Shown here: positions 38,133 through 46,699 of the stretch, in pieces
Position numbering within the stretch: the first letter of the stretch is position 1
How the letters are laid out: every line of letters begins with the position of its first letter
From: Gammaproteobacteria bacterium
GTDB taxonomy: Bacteria > Pseudomonadota > Gammaproteobacteria > Steroidobacterales > Woeseiaceae
Assembly (NCBI GenBank): GCA_009937615.1
Contig: JAACFB010000010.1
Location: 1-64,000 of the forward strand
Direction of reading: 5' to 3'
Length of the DNA: 64,000 nt
Made by a program: the position numbers and the translations under genes
The notes under the pieces: model-generated
What the model saw: only the letters and a program-made list of their open reading frames with translations
What the model was told of the DNA's origin: nothing
Databases searched by the model: none

Positions 38133-38660
38133 ATGGCGCGAATTCTGTTTATCTATTCGACAGTCGATGGGCACACGCTCGAGATCTGCGAACGCCTGCG
38201 CCAGATCGCCGAGCAGGCCGGGCATGAAGCGGTGCTGACCGAATTGAGCGCCCGCAGCGTGCCGGAACTCAATGACTGCGATCGGGTTGTTATCGGTGCC
38301 AGCATTCGCTACGGCAAACACAGGCCTGAAGTGGCCCGCTTTATTAATGACAACGTCAGCGCACTGGAAGCGATGCCGAGCGCGTTTTTCTCAGTCAACG
38401 CCGTCGCCCGGAAGCCCGAGAAAAGGGCCCCCGACACGAATCCTTACGTAAAGAAATTTCTGCGGCAGATCACTTGGCAACCGCCGCTCATCGAGATCTT
38501 CGGCGGCAAGATCGAATACCCGAAATATGGTTTTTGGGATAAAACCATGATCCGCTTCATCATGTGGATGACGAACGGGCCGACCGATCCTGAATCGATC
38601 GTCGATTTCACGGATTGGGAGCAGGTCGACGCCTTCGGCGACCGGATCGCACAAACCTGA
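38133..38660 (+). CDS. hemG: Menaquinone-dependent protoporphyrinogen IX dehydrogenase
   Basis: 175 residues, flavodoxin fold, the normal HemG length (~181). The FMN phosphate-binding start ILFIYSTVDGHTLEI, the loop VIGASIRYGKHRPEV, and the HemG-specific long insert (FFSVNAVARKPEKRAPDTNPYVKKF in part) are present. It oxidises protoporphyrinogen IX to protoporphyrin IX in heme synthesis, passing electrons to quinone at the inner membrane. It lies 12 bp after the DUF481 gene. The call is secure as to family. Confidence 0.92.
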   Translation: MARILFIYSTVDGHTLEICERLRQIAEQAGHEAVLTELSARSVPELNDCDRVVIGASIRYGKHRPEVARFINDNVSALEAMPSAFFSVNAVARKPEKRAPDTNPYVKKFLRQITWQPPLIEIFGGKIEYPKYGFWDKTMIRFIMWMTNGPTDPESIVDFTDWEQVDAFGDRIAQT

Positions 38661-38690
38661 GCCGCGCTCCTGATTGCCGCTAGGTAAAAG

Positions 38691-38715
38691 CCGTATTGCA
38701 GGGTTGACAATACGG
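38691..38715. promoter_or_regulatory. Perfect inverted repeat overlapping a TTGACA element
   Basis: CCGTATTG and CAATACGG are perfect 8-bp arms around a 9-base centre. A consensus -35 hexamer TTGACA (38704-38709) overlaps the right arm. No good -10 box is visible at 16-18 bp, and no T-run follows, so an operator is as likely as a terminator. It lies 31 bp after hemG and 162 bp before the acyl-CoA synthetase start. Confidence 0.45.
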
Positions 38716-38876
38716 ATGGCGGCACCGCTGCCCCTGATCAACGATGCTAGTGAGTCCGAGACCGAGCATCGGGCCGGGTGCTTGCCTGTGTTTTTTAGGG
38801 CGTCCGCGGATTGCCCGGTGAACAGCATCGGCATCGCGGGCCAAGGCTCGTGCCTCGGGCAATTGGAGGACTAACG

Positions 38877-40601
38877 GTGTCCGGGCCACCGAAAAGCTAC
38901 GCGCATGGTGGCGGTCAGTTTCCGCTGCTCGGCATGACCGTGGGACAGGTTCTGGACAGAGCCGCAGGGCGATGGCCGCGCAACGAAGCGCTGGTCGTGA
39001 TGGACCAGGGTATTCGTTGGACCTGGAGCGAGCTGCAGGATAAGGCAGTCGCTTTGTCCGCAGCCCTCCTCGGCCTCGGCCTGCGTCCCGGCGATCGAAT
39101 CGGCATGCTTGCGACAAATCGATCCGAGTGGCCCGTCGTGCAATTCGCGACCGCGTATGCCGGCCTGATTCTCGTCAACATCAATCCAGCATACAGAGCT
39201 CGTGAACTGGAGTTCGCGCTGAACAAGGTCGGCTGCCGCGCGCTGATCACAGAGTCGTCCTTCAAGACCAGTGACTATATTGCAATGCTGCAGGAGCTCG
39301 CGCCCGAGATTCCTGCCGCGGAGCCCGGCGCACTGCGCGCGGCGCGACTACCGTCGCTACGCTGGGCCATTCTCCTCGGAAACGGCAACGCACCCGGGAT
39401 GCTCAGGTTTGACGAACTTATCGAGCGCCCCGGCAGCGACCTGGCTTCAGCGAGACAGCTCGCCGCAACCCTTGATTTCGATTCGCCAATTAATATCCAG
39501 TTCACGAGCGGCACGACGGGCACCCCGAAGGCGGCGACGCTGACGCATCACAACATCGTCAATAACGCGTTTATCTCGGCCGCCCTGATGCAACTTACCG
39601 AGAGCGATCGTCTGTGCGTGCCGGTTCCCATGTATCACTGCTTCGGCATGGTACTCGGCACATTGCTGTGCGCTAGCCACGGCAGCGCGATCGTATTCCC
39701 TTCCGCGGGTTTCGACGCCTCAGCCTCGCTCGGTGCGATCGCCGCTGAACGATGCACCGCCGTACATGGTGTCCCGACGATGTTCATCAGTATGCTCGAT
39801 GACCCGCACTTCGACCGGCATGATCTGAGCTCGCTGCGCACCGGGATCATGGCCGGCGCGCCGTGTCCTGTTGAGTTGATGAGGCGCGTGATCAAGGACA
39901 TGCACCTGCAGGAGATTACGATCGGCTACGGCATGACGGAAACCGGCCCGCTTTCCACCCAGACACTCCCCCAAGACCCTGAGAATCTCCGCGTGACGTC
40001 GGTCGGCCGGCCGCTGCCACATACGGAAATCAAGATCGTCGACGGCGATGGCGCAATCGTCCCTCGAGGCGTCGCTGGCGAACTGTGCACCCGCGGCTAC
40101 TGCGTGATGCGCGAGTACTGGAATGATCCGGAGCGCACTGCGGCGGACATCGACGCCGCGCACTGGATCAGGTCCGGCGACATCGCGATCATGGATACCA
40201 GCGACTACCTGAGCATCGTCGGCAGAACCAAGGACATGCTGATTCGCGGTGGCGAGAACATCTATCCCCGGGAAATCGAAGAGTTCCTGTATTCGCACCC
40301 GAAGATCGAGCAGGCCGAAGTCGTCGGCATTCCGGACGAAAAATTCGGCGAGGAGATCTGTGCGTGGGTTCGCCTGTACGAAGCCGGCAGTTTGACTGAA
40401 GCCGAACTCCGCGAGTACTGCAGGGACAAACTCGCGCACTTCAAGATTCCGCGCTACATCCGCTTCGTTGAAGAATTTCCGATGACGGTCACCGGCAAGG
40501 TACAAAAGTTCATCATCCGCGAGCGGATGGCCAGGGAACTCGGACTCGAGAACGACACCTCGGTGACGGCGCCCACCTGCAACAAAGGAGCAGACAGATG
40601 A
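38877..40601 (+). CDS. Fatty-acyl-CoA synthetase (AMP-binding family)
   Basis: 574 residues from GTG 38877, chosen because GGAGG (38865-38869) lies 7 bp upstream; an in-frame ATG at 38811 has no such signal. The AMP-binding motif FTSGTTGTPKAATLTH, the acyl-pocket segment YGMTETGPLSTQT, GRTKDMLIRGGENIYPREIE and the catalytic lysine in TVTGKVQKF define the family. It activates a fatty or aromatic acid to its CoA thioester via an acyl-adenylate. It overlaps the dehydrogenase gene by 4 bp (ATGA). Medium- to long-chain substrate is a guess from family likeness. Confidence 0.92.
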   Translation: MSGPPKSYAHGGGQFPLLGMTVGQVLDRAAGRWPRNEALVVMDQGIRWTWSELQDKAVALSAALLGLGLRPGDRIGMLATNRSEWPVVQFATAYAGLILVNINPAYRARELEFALNKVGCRALITESSFKTSDYIAMLQELAPEIPAAEPGALRAARLPSLRWAILLGNGNAPGMLRFDELIERPGSDLASARQLAATLDFDSPINIQFTSGTTGTPKAATLTHHNIVNNAFISAALMQLTESDRLCVPVPMYHCFGMVLGTLLCASHGSAIVFPSAGFDASASLGAIAAERCTAVHGVPTMFISMLDDPHFDRHDLSSLRTGIMAGAPCPVELMRRVIKDMHLQEITIGYGMTETGPLSTQTLPQDPENLRVTSVGRPLPHTEIKIVDGDGAIVPRGVAGELCTRGYCVMREYWNDPERTAADIDAAHWIRSGDIAIMDTSDYLSIVGRTKDMLIRGGENIYPREIEEFLYSHPKIEQAEVVGIPDEKFGEEICAWVRLYEAGSLTEAELREYCRDKLAHFKIPRYIRFVEEFPMTVTGKVQKFIIRERMARELGLENDTSVTAPTCNKGADR

Positions 40602-41707
40602 ATGAGCCTGCATTTCGGTTCTGCGATGAGCTCGGGCCCAAGACGATTCTGCACGTGTATCAGCCGACGCTGGGCATGAAGGGGATCGTCGTCGTCGACA
40701 ATGTCGCCACTGGGCCCGCCATTGGCGGCACCCGCATGGCCCCCGACGTCACGCTCGAGGAATGCTTTCGCCTGGCGAGGGCGATGACGTTCAAGAATGC
40801 GGCTGCGGGCCTGCCGCATGGCGGGGCCAAGTCGGTCATCGTTGGCGATCCGGCCATGGAACCGGAGCGAAAAGAGGCCTGGATCAGGGCCTTTGCGCAG
40901 GCGATTGCCGGTCTGACCGACTACATACCGGGTCCGGATATGGGCACCGATGAAGCAGCCATGGCCTGGATCAGGGACGAGATCGGCCGCAGCGCCGGGT
41001 TACCGTCGGAGGTCGGCGGAATACCGCTCGACGAGATCGGCGCCACGGGATTCGGCCTGCTGATCGCGGCGGAGGTCGCCGCGAAACGCTGTGGCCTGGC
41101 CCTCGATGGAGCCCGGGTTGCGATCCAGGGCTTCGGCGCCGTCGGCAGGCACGCCGCGCGATTCTTCGCCGAAAAGGGATCCGTGCTCGTCGCAGCTGCC
41201 GACTCGACCGGCACGATTCACTCCCCGGCAGGAATTGACGTTGCCGAATTAACGGCTCTGAAACAAGCCGGCGGTCATGTCGGCGATCTCGATAGCGGCG
41301 AACGGCTCCCTCGCGAAGCGATCGTTGGCGTCGACTGTGACATCCTCATTCCTGCGGCCCGGCCTGATGTCATCCGCACTGACAATCAGGGTTCGGTCAA
41401 AGCGACATTAATCGTTCCGGGAGCAAATATCGGCGTCACTGAAGATGCGGAGACCTTATTGCACGAACGCGGCGTGCTCTGTCTGCCCGACTTTATCGCC
41501 AACGCCGGCGGCGTGATTTGCGCGGCGGTGGAGTATGCGGGCGGCACGGAGAGCCAGGCCTTCTCGGTCATCGAGGAAAAGATCCGGCGCAACACGGCTG
41601 AGACGCTGGAGCGTGCCGAGCGGGGAAACGATCGGCCGAGGCTCGCCGCCGAGCAAATGGCGCGGGAACGCATACAGGCAGCCATGCGCTACACGCGCTT
41701 TGATTGA
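40598..41707 (+). CDS. Glu/Leu/Phe/Val-type amino-acid dehydrogenase
   Basis: 369 residues. ELFV-dehydrogenase signature: LPHGGAKSVIVGDP with catalytic K78 (second lysine K66), PGPDMGTDEAAMAWI (~111-125), and the NAD-binding loop IQGFGAVG at 176-183. It carries out oxidative deamination of an amino acid (or reductive amination of a 2-oxo acid) with NAD(P). The length (~370) is nearer the leucine/branched-chain type than glutamate dehydrogenase (~420-450). AAAGGAG precedes the ATG, which is translationally coupled to the acyl-CoA synthetase, suggesting joint catabolism of amino-acid-derived acids. Confidence 0.9.
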   Translation: MNEPAFRFCDELGPKTILHVYQPTLGMKGIVVVDNVATGPAIGGTRMAPDVTLEECFRLARAMTFKNAAAGLPHGGAKSVIVGDPAMEPERKEAWIRAFAQAIAGLTDYIPGPDMGTDEAAMAWIRDEIGRSAGLPSEVGGIPLDEIGATGFGLLIAAEVAAKRCGLALDGARVAIQGFGAVGRHAARFFAEKGSVLVAAADSTGTIHSPAGIDVAELTALKQAGGHVGDLDSGERLPREAIVGVDCDILIPAARPDVIRTDNQGSVKATLIVPGANIGVTEDAETLLHERGVLCLPDFIANAGGVICAAVEYAGGTESQAFSVIEEKIRRNTAETLERAERGNDRPRLAAEQMARERIQAAMRYTRFD

Positions 41708-41813
41708 CTCGGAACAAGGGATGGGTAGATACCCTGATACCGCGTTTAACGCCGTCGGCCTAAACTTTTTTAAGGCTGATAAGAAAGAGGACATCCGCCG
41801 GAGCTGATCGCTA

Positions 41814-44231
41814 ATGACCAAGGAACTCGCCAAAGCACTCAGCGTTCCGGTTGCAGAGCTGCGCCGGGCTTGCGAGGCCTTCGAGCAACCGTTCGAGCGC
41901 AGCGACGAATTGCCGCCCGGCGCTTCCCACATGGGCCAGCAGCGGGCGGTCGACGCGATTCGTTTCGGCATCGATATCGACCGGCCAGGTTACAACGTGT
42001 ATGTGCTGGGGACACAGGGCAGTCACCGGCACGGGTTGGTCAACGAGTTGATCGCGGAACGCGCCAGGGCCAAAGGCGCGCCCGATGACTGGTGTTACGT
42101 CAACAACTTTACCGATCCCGAACGTCCCCAGGCCCTTTCGTTTACAGCGGGGCGGGGCGGCGAGTTTCGCGATGACATGCATGCGCTTATCGAGGACATG
42201 CGGCTCGCCATACCCTCGGCGTTCGAGGGCGATGACTACCGAAACCAGCTTCGCGCGATCGAGGAAACAACTCAAAAAGAACTACAGGAACAATGGCAAT
42301 CGCTCGAAGAACACGCCGCTAGCGAAGGCATAGGCGTTCTGCAAACGTCCACCGGGTACGTACTCGCCCCCGTGGAAAAGGGCAAGGTTCTCGGCGACAA
42401 GGAATTCGATCGCCTTCCCGAGGAAAGGCGCAAGAAAATCCAGGCGGCAATAAAGCGGCTTAGCGAGGAACTGCAGGCCCGGATCGAGCAGATGCCCAAA
42501 TTGCGCAAGCAACATCGCGAACGGGTCAGAGCTCTTAACCAGGAAGTTACGGCTCAGGCCGTCAGCGCCTTGATTAGCGAACTGCGGCAAAAGTACGAAG
42601 ACATGCCGAAGGTAACGGCCTACCTCGATATCGCGGAACAAAACATCATCGAGAACGCGCAGGACTTTCGGAGACCGGAATCAACAGCGCTACCGTTTCT
42701 TGCCCGCGACTCAACGGAGTCGTTTGCCCAGTACGAGGTCAACTTGGTCGTTGATAACAGCGCCAGCGACGCAGCGCCGATCATCTATGAGCCGAACCCC
42801 AGTCATCCAAATGTGATCGGCAAGATCGAACATCGGGCGGAAATGGGCGCGCTGTTGACCGACTTCCGCATGGTTCGATCCGGGTCCCTGCTGCAGGCGA
42901 ACGGTGGCTACCTGATACTGGACATTCAGCGCGTCCTGACGCGTCCGTTCACCTGGGAGTCGCTCAAACAAGCCTTGCTCGCAAAATCTGCGCGGATCGA
43001 ATCGCCGGCCGACACATACGGCCTGGTTACAACGACGACGCTGAAACCGGAGCCGATTCCCCTGGATCTGAAAGTCATACTGATCGGAGAACGCTGGCTC
43101 TTCTACCTGCTTAACCGTTACGACCACGAGTTCGAGAACCTGTTCAAGGTTGCCGCAGACTTTGAGAACGACATCGAACGCAACGATGAGACTGTGCGCG
43201 AGTATGCATCGCTGGTCGCCGATAGCGCGCGGACCAACGACCTGCTGCCGCTCAGTCATGATGCCATGCGCAAGGTAATCGAGCAGCGGGCGCGACGGGC
43301 GCAGGATGGAGAAAAACTGTCGTTGCACATGCGCTCCCTCGACGACCTGCTCATCCAGTCGGATTATTGGGCGCGCAAGCGCGGTTCAGAGCTCGTCGAA
43401 CCCGTCGATATCAAGGAGGCGATTGACCAGCGGGACAGACGGCTCGATCGGAGCCGAGCCCGTATTCTGGATGCGATCAGGCGCGACATTCTACTAATCG
43501 ACACTGAAGGTACATGTGTCGGCCAGGTCAACGGACTATCGGTCATCGACCTCGGCGAATACAGGTACGGACACCCGGTGCGGATCACCGCGACGACCCG
43601 GATGGGCACCGGTGAGCTGGTCGATATAGAGCGAGAGGTAAAGCTCGGTGGTGCAATTCACTCGAAAGGCATGCTGATTCTGTCGGCAGCGCTGACCTCG
43701 CGGTACTCGCCCGAAACGCCATTGTCTCTGCACGGCAGCGTCGTCTTTGAGCAGTCTTACGGCGGCGTTGAGGGAGACAGCGCATCGGTTGGTGAGTTGT
43801 GCGCCCTGATCTCGTCCCTGTCACGCATACCGATAAAGCAGAACATTGCGGTTACGGGCTCTATCAACCAGCTGGGCCGAGTTCAGGTCGTCGGCGGAAT
43901 CAACGAAAAGATAGAGGGCTTCTTCGACGTCTGCAGCAACCGGGGACTGGACGGAAGTCATGGCGTGGTAATACCCCGCGACAACATCAAACACCTGATG
44001 CTCCGCGAAGACGTGACCGACGCGGTTCGCGACGGCCGGTTCCACGTATTTGCCGCAACGACGATCGACGAGGCGGTCGCCCTGCTGACAGGGGTACCGG
44101 CCGGCGAACGGGGTCCCGATGGCCGGTTCGCTCACGGTTCGGTCAATGCAAAGGTCGAAGAGCAGCTCATCCGGTATGCAACGCTGCGCAAACGATTCGG
44201 CAAGAAGGCGGAAAGCGATGAGCAGGAGTAA
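41814..44231 (+). CDS. Lon-like ATP-dependent protease with degenerate P-loop
   Basis: 805 residues. The N-terminal half matches the AAA_32/Lon-like group (often called LonB/LonC or YcbZ-like), with a coiled-coil insertion at ~150-260. The position of Walker A reads LGTQGSHRHGL (65-75), lacking the GKT/S lysine-threonine. The C-terminal protease is intact: EGDSASVGELCAL holds the catalytic serine (~654) and GGINEKIEGFF the catalytic lysine (~697), with the ~43-residue spacing known for Lon. It should degrade proteins, perhaps with weak or altered ATP dependence. It overlaps the next gene by 14 bp. Confidence 0.88.
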   Translation: MTKELAKALSVPVAELRRACEAFEQPFERSDELPPGASHMGQQRAVDAIRFGIDIDRPGYNVYVLGTQGSHRHGLVNELIAERARAKGAPDDWCYVNNFTDPERPQALSFTAGRGGEFRDDMHALIEDMRLAIPSAFEGDDYRNQLRAIEETTQKELQEQWQSLEEHAASEGIGVLQTSTGYVLAPVEKGKVLGDKEFDRLPEERRKKIQAAIKRLSEELQARIEQMPKLRKQHRERVRALNQEVTAQAVSALISELRQKYEDMPKVTAYLDIAEQNIIENAQDFRRPESTALPFLARDSTESFAQYEVNLVVDNSASDAAPIIYEPNPSHPNVIGKIEHRAEMGALLTDFRMVRSGSLLQANGGYLILDIQRVLTRPFTWESLKQALLAKSARIESPADTYGLVTTTTLKPEPIPLDLKVILIGERWLFYLLNRYDHEFENLFKVAADFENDIERNDETVREYASLVADSARTNDLLPLSHDAMRKVIEQRARRAQDGEKLSLHMRSLDDLLIQSDYWARKRGSELVEPVDIKEAIDQRDRRLDRSRARILDAIRRDILLIDTEGTCVGQVNGLSVIDLGEYRYGHPVRITATTRMGTGELVDIEREVKLGGAIHSKGMLILSAALTSRYSPETPLSLHGSVVFEQSYGGVEGDSASVGELCALISSLSRIPIKQNIAVTGSINQLGRVQVVGGINEKIEGFFDVCSNRGLDGSHGVVIPRDNIKHLMLREDVTDAVRDGRFHVFAATTIDEAVALLTGVPAGERGPDGRFAHGSVNAKVEEQLIRYATLRKRFGKKAESDEQE

Positions 44232-44691
44232 GGAGACGCTGCACGTCTTTATCGCCGTGACCGAGACGAGCTCGATACCGGATCTTTGGCAGGCCGCCCT
44301 GCGGACCGCGGGCGACTCGCCAGCTGAATTCGTTGCCCTGTACCTGCACGACGAGCGCTGGCACCGAGCCGCAAGCCTGCCCTTCACGCGGGAGATATCG
44401 AAAACCGCCGGCACCGCCGTCGACTTTACGCTGCGACGGGCAGAGCAACTGCTCTCGGACGCAGCCCGGCAACTGAAGAACCAGATCGACAAGCTGGCCT
44501 CGGAAGCCGAGCGTGCCATCGCCTTCGAGGTTCTGCCGGAATCGGATCAGGTGCGCGCCCGCGGCTTGATCAGCGCCGGCGAGAGCGTGCTGATCCTGCC
44601 GTCGATCCTCCATGAACATCCCATATGCGGTGAAGTCACGGGCCGCGGCGTGCGCGTCCTGTTCGTTGAGTGCGGTCTCGCCCAGGCGTAG
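44218..44691 (+). CDS. Small soluble protein of unknown function, coupled to Lon-like gene
   Basis: 157 residues from ATG 44218, inside the last codons of the Lon-like gene; the longer frame from 44119 would be wholly within that gene. It begins with a beta strand (LHVFIAVTET), has a central amphipathic helix (RRAEQLLSDAARQLKNQIDK) and ends with beta segments (GESVLILPSIL; RGVRVLFVEC). The layout recalls a universal-stress-protein-like alpha/beta fold but no signature is present. Overlap with the protease gene suggests a functional link such as an adaptor. Confidence 0.65.
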   Translation: MSRSKETLHVFIAVTETSSIPDLWQAALRTAGDSPAEFVALYLHDERWHRAASLPFTREISKTAGTAVDFTLRRAEQLLSDAARQLKNQIDKLASEAERAIAFEVLPESDQVRARGLISAGESVLILPSILHEHPICGEVTGRGVRVLFVECGLAQA

Positions 44692-44906
44692 CCTCGCGCT
44701 GGGCAAAGTGGTCGGCAGCGAGCGCCCGGCAGCTGAATGCACCGGCATTTCGGGGCAACCAGGCATTTTTTTGAAATTCGGGACCTGAAACAGGCCTTCC
44801 TGCGTCATTACCTCCAAGCACGCCGGTATCTGCGGACTATGGCAGGGACACCGGCGAGACCCGGCCGTTGCGCCGCTCGCAATATTCGTATTTGGAGGAT
44901 GAAACA

Positions 44907-45275
44907 ATGTCAGAGAAAAAGAAGCTCGTGGTAATTGTCACAAACGGTTTCAACGACGAGCGCTCGTCGGTCGCCTGGAGCGTGGCGAACGGCGCGGTCG
45001 GCAGCGATATGGAGGTAACGATGTTCCTGGTCAGCTCCGGCGTCGACTGGGTGCGCAAAGGCGCGGCAGACCAGGCTCGACTGAACCCCCTCGACCCGCC
45101 GATCAAGGACATGATCCAGACCGTCGTCGACAATGGCGGTAAGATCCTTGTCTGCCCGCCGTGTGCGGGGGTCCGGGGTTACGACGCGAATGACCTGATC
45201 GATGGCGTAACGCTTGCAGGCTCGGTCGCAATGCTGGACGTTGTGCAGCAGGGAGCGTCGACGCTCACGTTCTGA
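44907..45275 (+). CDS. DsrE-family protein
   Basis: 122 residues from ATG 44907, 9 bp after GGAGG (44893-44897). The N-terminal beta strand KKKLVVIVTNGFND, the region SVAWSVANGAVGSDMEVTMF and ILVCPPCAGVRGYD (Cys pair) match DsrE/TusD-like small proteins. These take part in sulfur relay or peroxide-type chemistry; the Cys pair may carry persulfide. Isolated by 215 bp from the preceding gene (nothing recognised in that stretch) and 30 bp from the sigma factor. Confidence 0.8.
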   Translation: MSEKKKLVVIVTNGFNDERSSVAWSVANGAVGSDMEVTMFLVSSGVDWVRKGAADQARLNPLDPPIKDMIQTVVDNGGKILVCPPCAGVRGYDANDLIDGVTLAGSVAMLDVVQQGASTLTF

Positions 45276-45305
45276 AACTGGATGGTATGGTCAACCCCGA
45301 CTCAT

Positions 45306-45923
45306 ATGGCTGACACGGATGACATCAGGCACTTCTTCAGCAAAAGCATCGAGGATAATATGGATGCACTGTACGGGGTGGCATTGCGCATGGCACGGAC
45401 GCCTGCCGATGCCGAGGATCTCGTCGCGGACGCCGTCGCCAAGGCATGGGCAGCATTCGCGACACTCGACGACAGAAGCCGTTTCCGACCCTGGATATTT
45501 CGCATCCTGCGTAACTGCTTTATCAGCGACTATCGCAGGAAGTCGGTACGGCCGGCTGAATCGGCTTATCAGGAGCAGCCTGCCGATCACGAAGATGATG
45601 GACTCGCAGCCCTGCTGACTCAGCAGTCAGACGAGTTCCTGAACTGGTGGGCGGAACCGGAACGGGAGTTTTTCAATGACATCCTCGGTGAGGCGATCAT
45701 GTCCGCTATCGACGATCTGCCGGAGGCTTTCAAAATGCCGATATTGCTGACCAACGTTGAAGGCCTGACCTACGACGAAGCGGCCGAGGCACTTGGCGTG
45801 CCCTGTGGCACGATCCGCTCGCGAATGAAGCGCGGGCGTACACTCTTGCAGAAGGCCTTGTGGCAGCAGGCGCATGATGCAGAACTGGCCGTTTGCAACG
45901 ACATGCAGGAATCCGGCGGATGA
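45306..45923 (+). CDS. ECF sigma-70-family RNA polymerase sigma factor
   Basis: 205 residues from ATG 45306 (in-frame ATG 45282 adds eight residues; neither has a clear ribosome-binding site). Region 2 is seen in LYGVALRMARTPADAEDLVA and RFRPWIFRILRNCFISDYRR, and region 4 in FKMPILLTNVEGLTYDEAAE plus LGVPCGTIRSRMKRGRTLL. A 30-residue acidic linker separates them. It should direct transcription of a stress or envelope regulon. Its stop overlaps the anti-sigma gene (ATGA). Confidence 0.92.
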   Translation: MADTDDIRHFFSKSIEDNMDALYGVALRMARTPADAEDLVADAVAKAWAAFATLDDRSRFRPWIFRILRNCFISDYRRKSVRPAESAYQEQPADHEDDGLAALLTQQSDEFLNWWAEPEREFFNDILGEAIMSAIDDLPEAFKMPILLTNVEGLTYDEAAEALGVPCGTIRSRMKRGRTLLQKALWQQAHDAELAVCNDMQESGG

Positions 45924-46180
45924 ATAAGACCGACGACAAATCGGATAGTGTGGATATCGGCTGCCTGCAGGCAATCGATGCGCTATACGCGTACCTGGAT
46001 GGTGAACTGGACGATCCTGCGTCCGTAACCAGCTTTGAGCATCATATGCAGCACTGCCGCAGCTGCTATTCGAGGGCCGAGATCGAAGGCCTGCTGACCG
46101 CGCGCCTCAGGGAAACGGCGAGAAGCCAGGCCCCGGAAGCACTGCAGGCACGGCTACGGAAGCTGATGGACGATTTTTAG
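45920..46180 (+). CDS. Zinc-finger (zf-HC2) anti-sigma factor
   Basis: 86 residues from ATG 45920, overlapping the sigma-factor stop by 4 bp. It contains YAYLDGELDDPASVTSFEHH followed by MQHCRSCYSRA: the H-x3-C-x2-C zinc site of zf-HC2/ZAS-type anti-sigma factors. It has no transmembrane segment, so it is a soluble ZAS protein like RsrA or ChrR-type, probably releasing its sigma factor on cysteine oxidation or metal loss. Translation coupling is typical of sigma/anti-sigma pairs. Confidence 0.88.
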   Translation: MNKTDDKSDSVDIGCLQAIDALYAYLDGELDDPASVTSFEHHMQHCRSCYSRAEIEGLLTARLRETARSQAPEALQARLRKLMDDF

Positions 46181-46248
46181 AGCGGTCGCGGTTGCCGCGT
46201 GATCCCCGGGTTCTTGCGAATTTCATTCGCAACGCACAGAATCAAAAC

Positions 46249-46620
46249 ATGCCGAGCAGACGCCGACAACGGATCCTGTCCATAGTTCTTTTCGCGTCGA
46301 TGGGCATTCGGGCGCTTATTCCGGCGGGCTATATGCCCGGCAACGTCTTCGCCGGCGAATTCATGGTGATGTGCCCGAGCAGCAGCGCAGCGGCTATCGC
46401 CGGCATTCACCACCATAATCATGACGACGAGCCCATTGACGTCGATCGCGCCTGCCCCATCGGTTCGGCGCTGACCGCCATCGCCCCACCCCTGGCGAAC
46501 AATTCGGTACCTGAGACGCCTCGAAGCACTGAATCTTATTTGCCAACGGCAACCTCGCCGACCGTCCGGCTGACCGCGTATCGTTTTCGCTCTCGCGCCC
46601 CGCCACACGTCCAGACGTAA
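46249..46620 (+). CDS. DUF2946-like membrane-associated protein
   Basis: 123 residues from ATG 46249 (an in-frame start at 46192 adds 19 residues of no signal character). Hydrophobic N-terminal helix ILSIVLFASMGIRALIPAGY followed by MPGNVFAGEFMVMCPSS, a DUF2946 hallmark, then a His-rich stretch HHHNHDDE and a disordered, Pro/Thr-rich tail. DUF2946 genes are usually found with copper and TonB genes. Combined with the Met-rich neighbour, a role in Cu/Ag handling is likely but not shown. Confidence 0.72.
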   Translation: MPSRRRQRILSIVLFASMGIRALIPAGYMPGNVFAGEFMVMCPSSSAAAIAGIHHHNHDDEPIDVDRACPIGSALTAIAPPLANNSVPETPRSTESYLPTATSPTVRLTAYRFRSRAPPHVQT

Positions 46621-46699
46621 CCGAAGCCCGATTGGAATCAGCAACACCAACCCTGCGGGTTGGCTGTTTCGACGACCGTAAGTAAAGCGGAGCGAAAGA

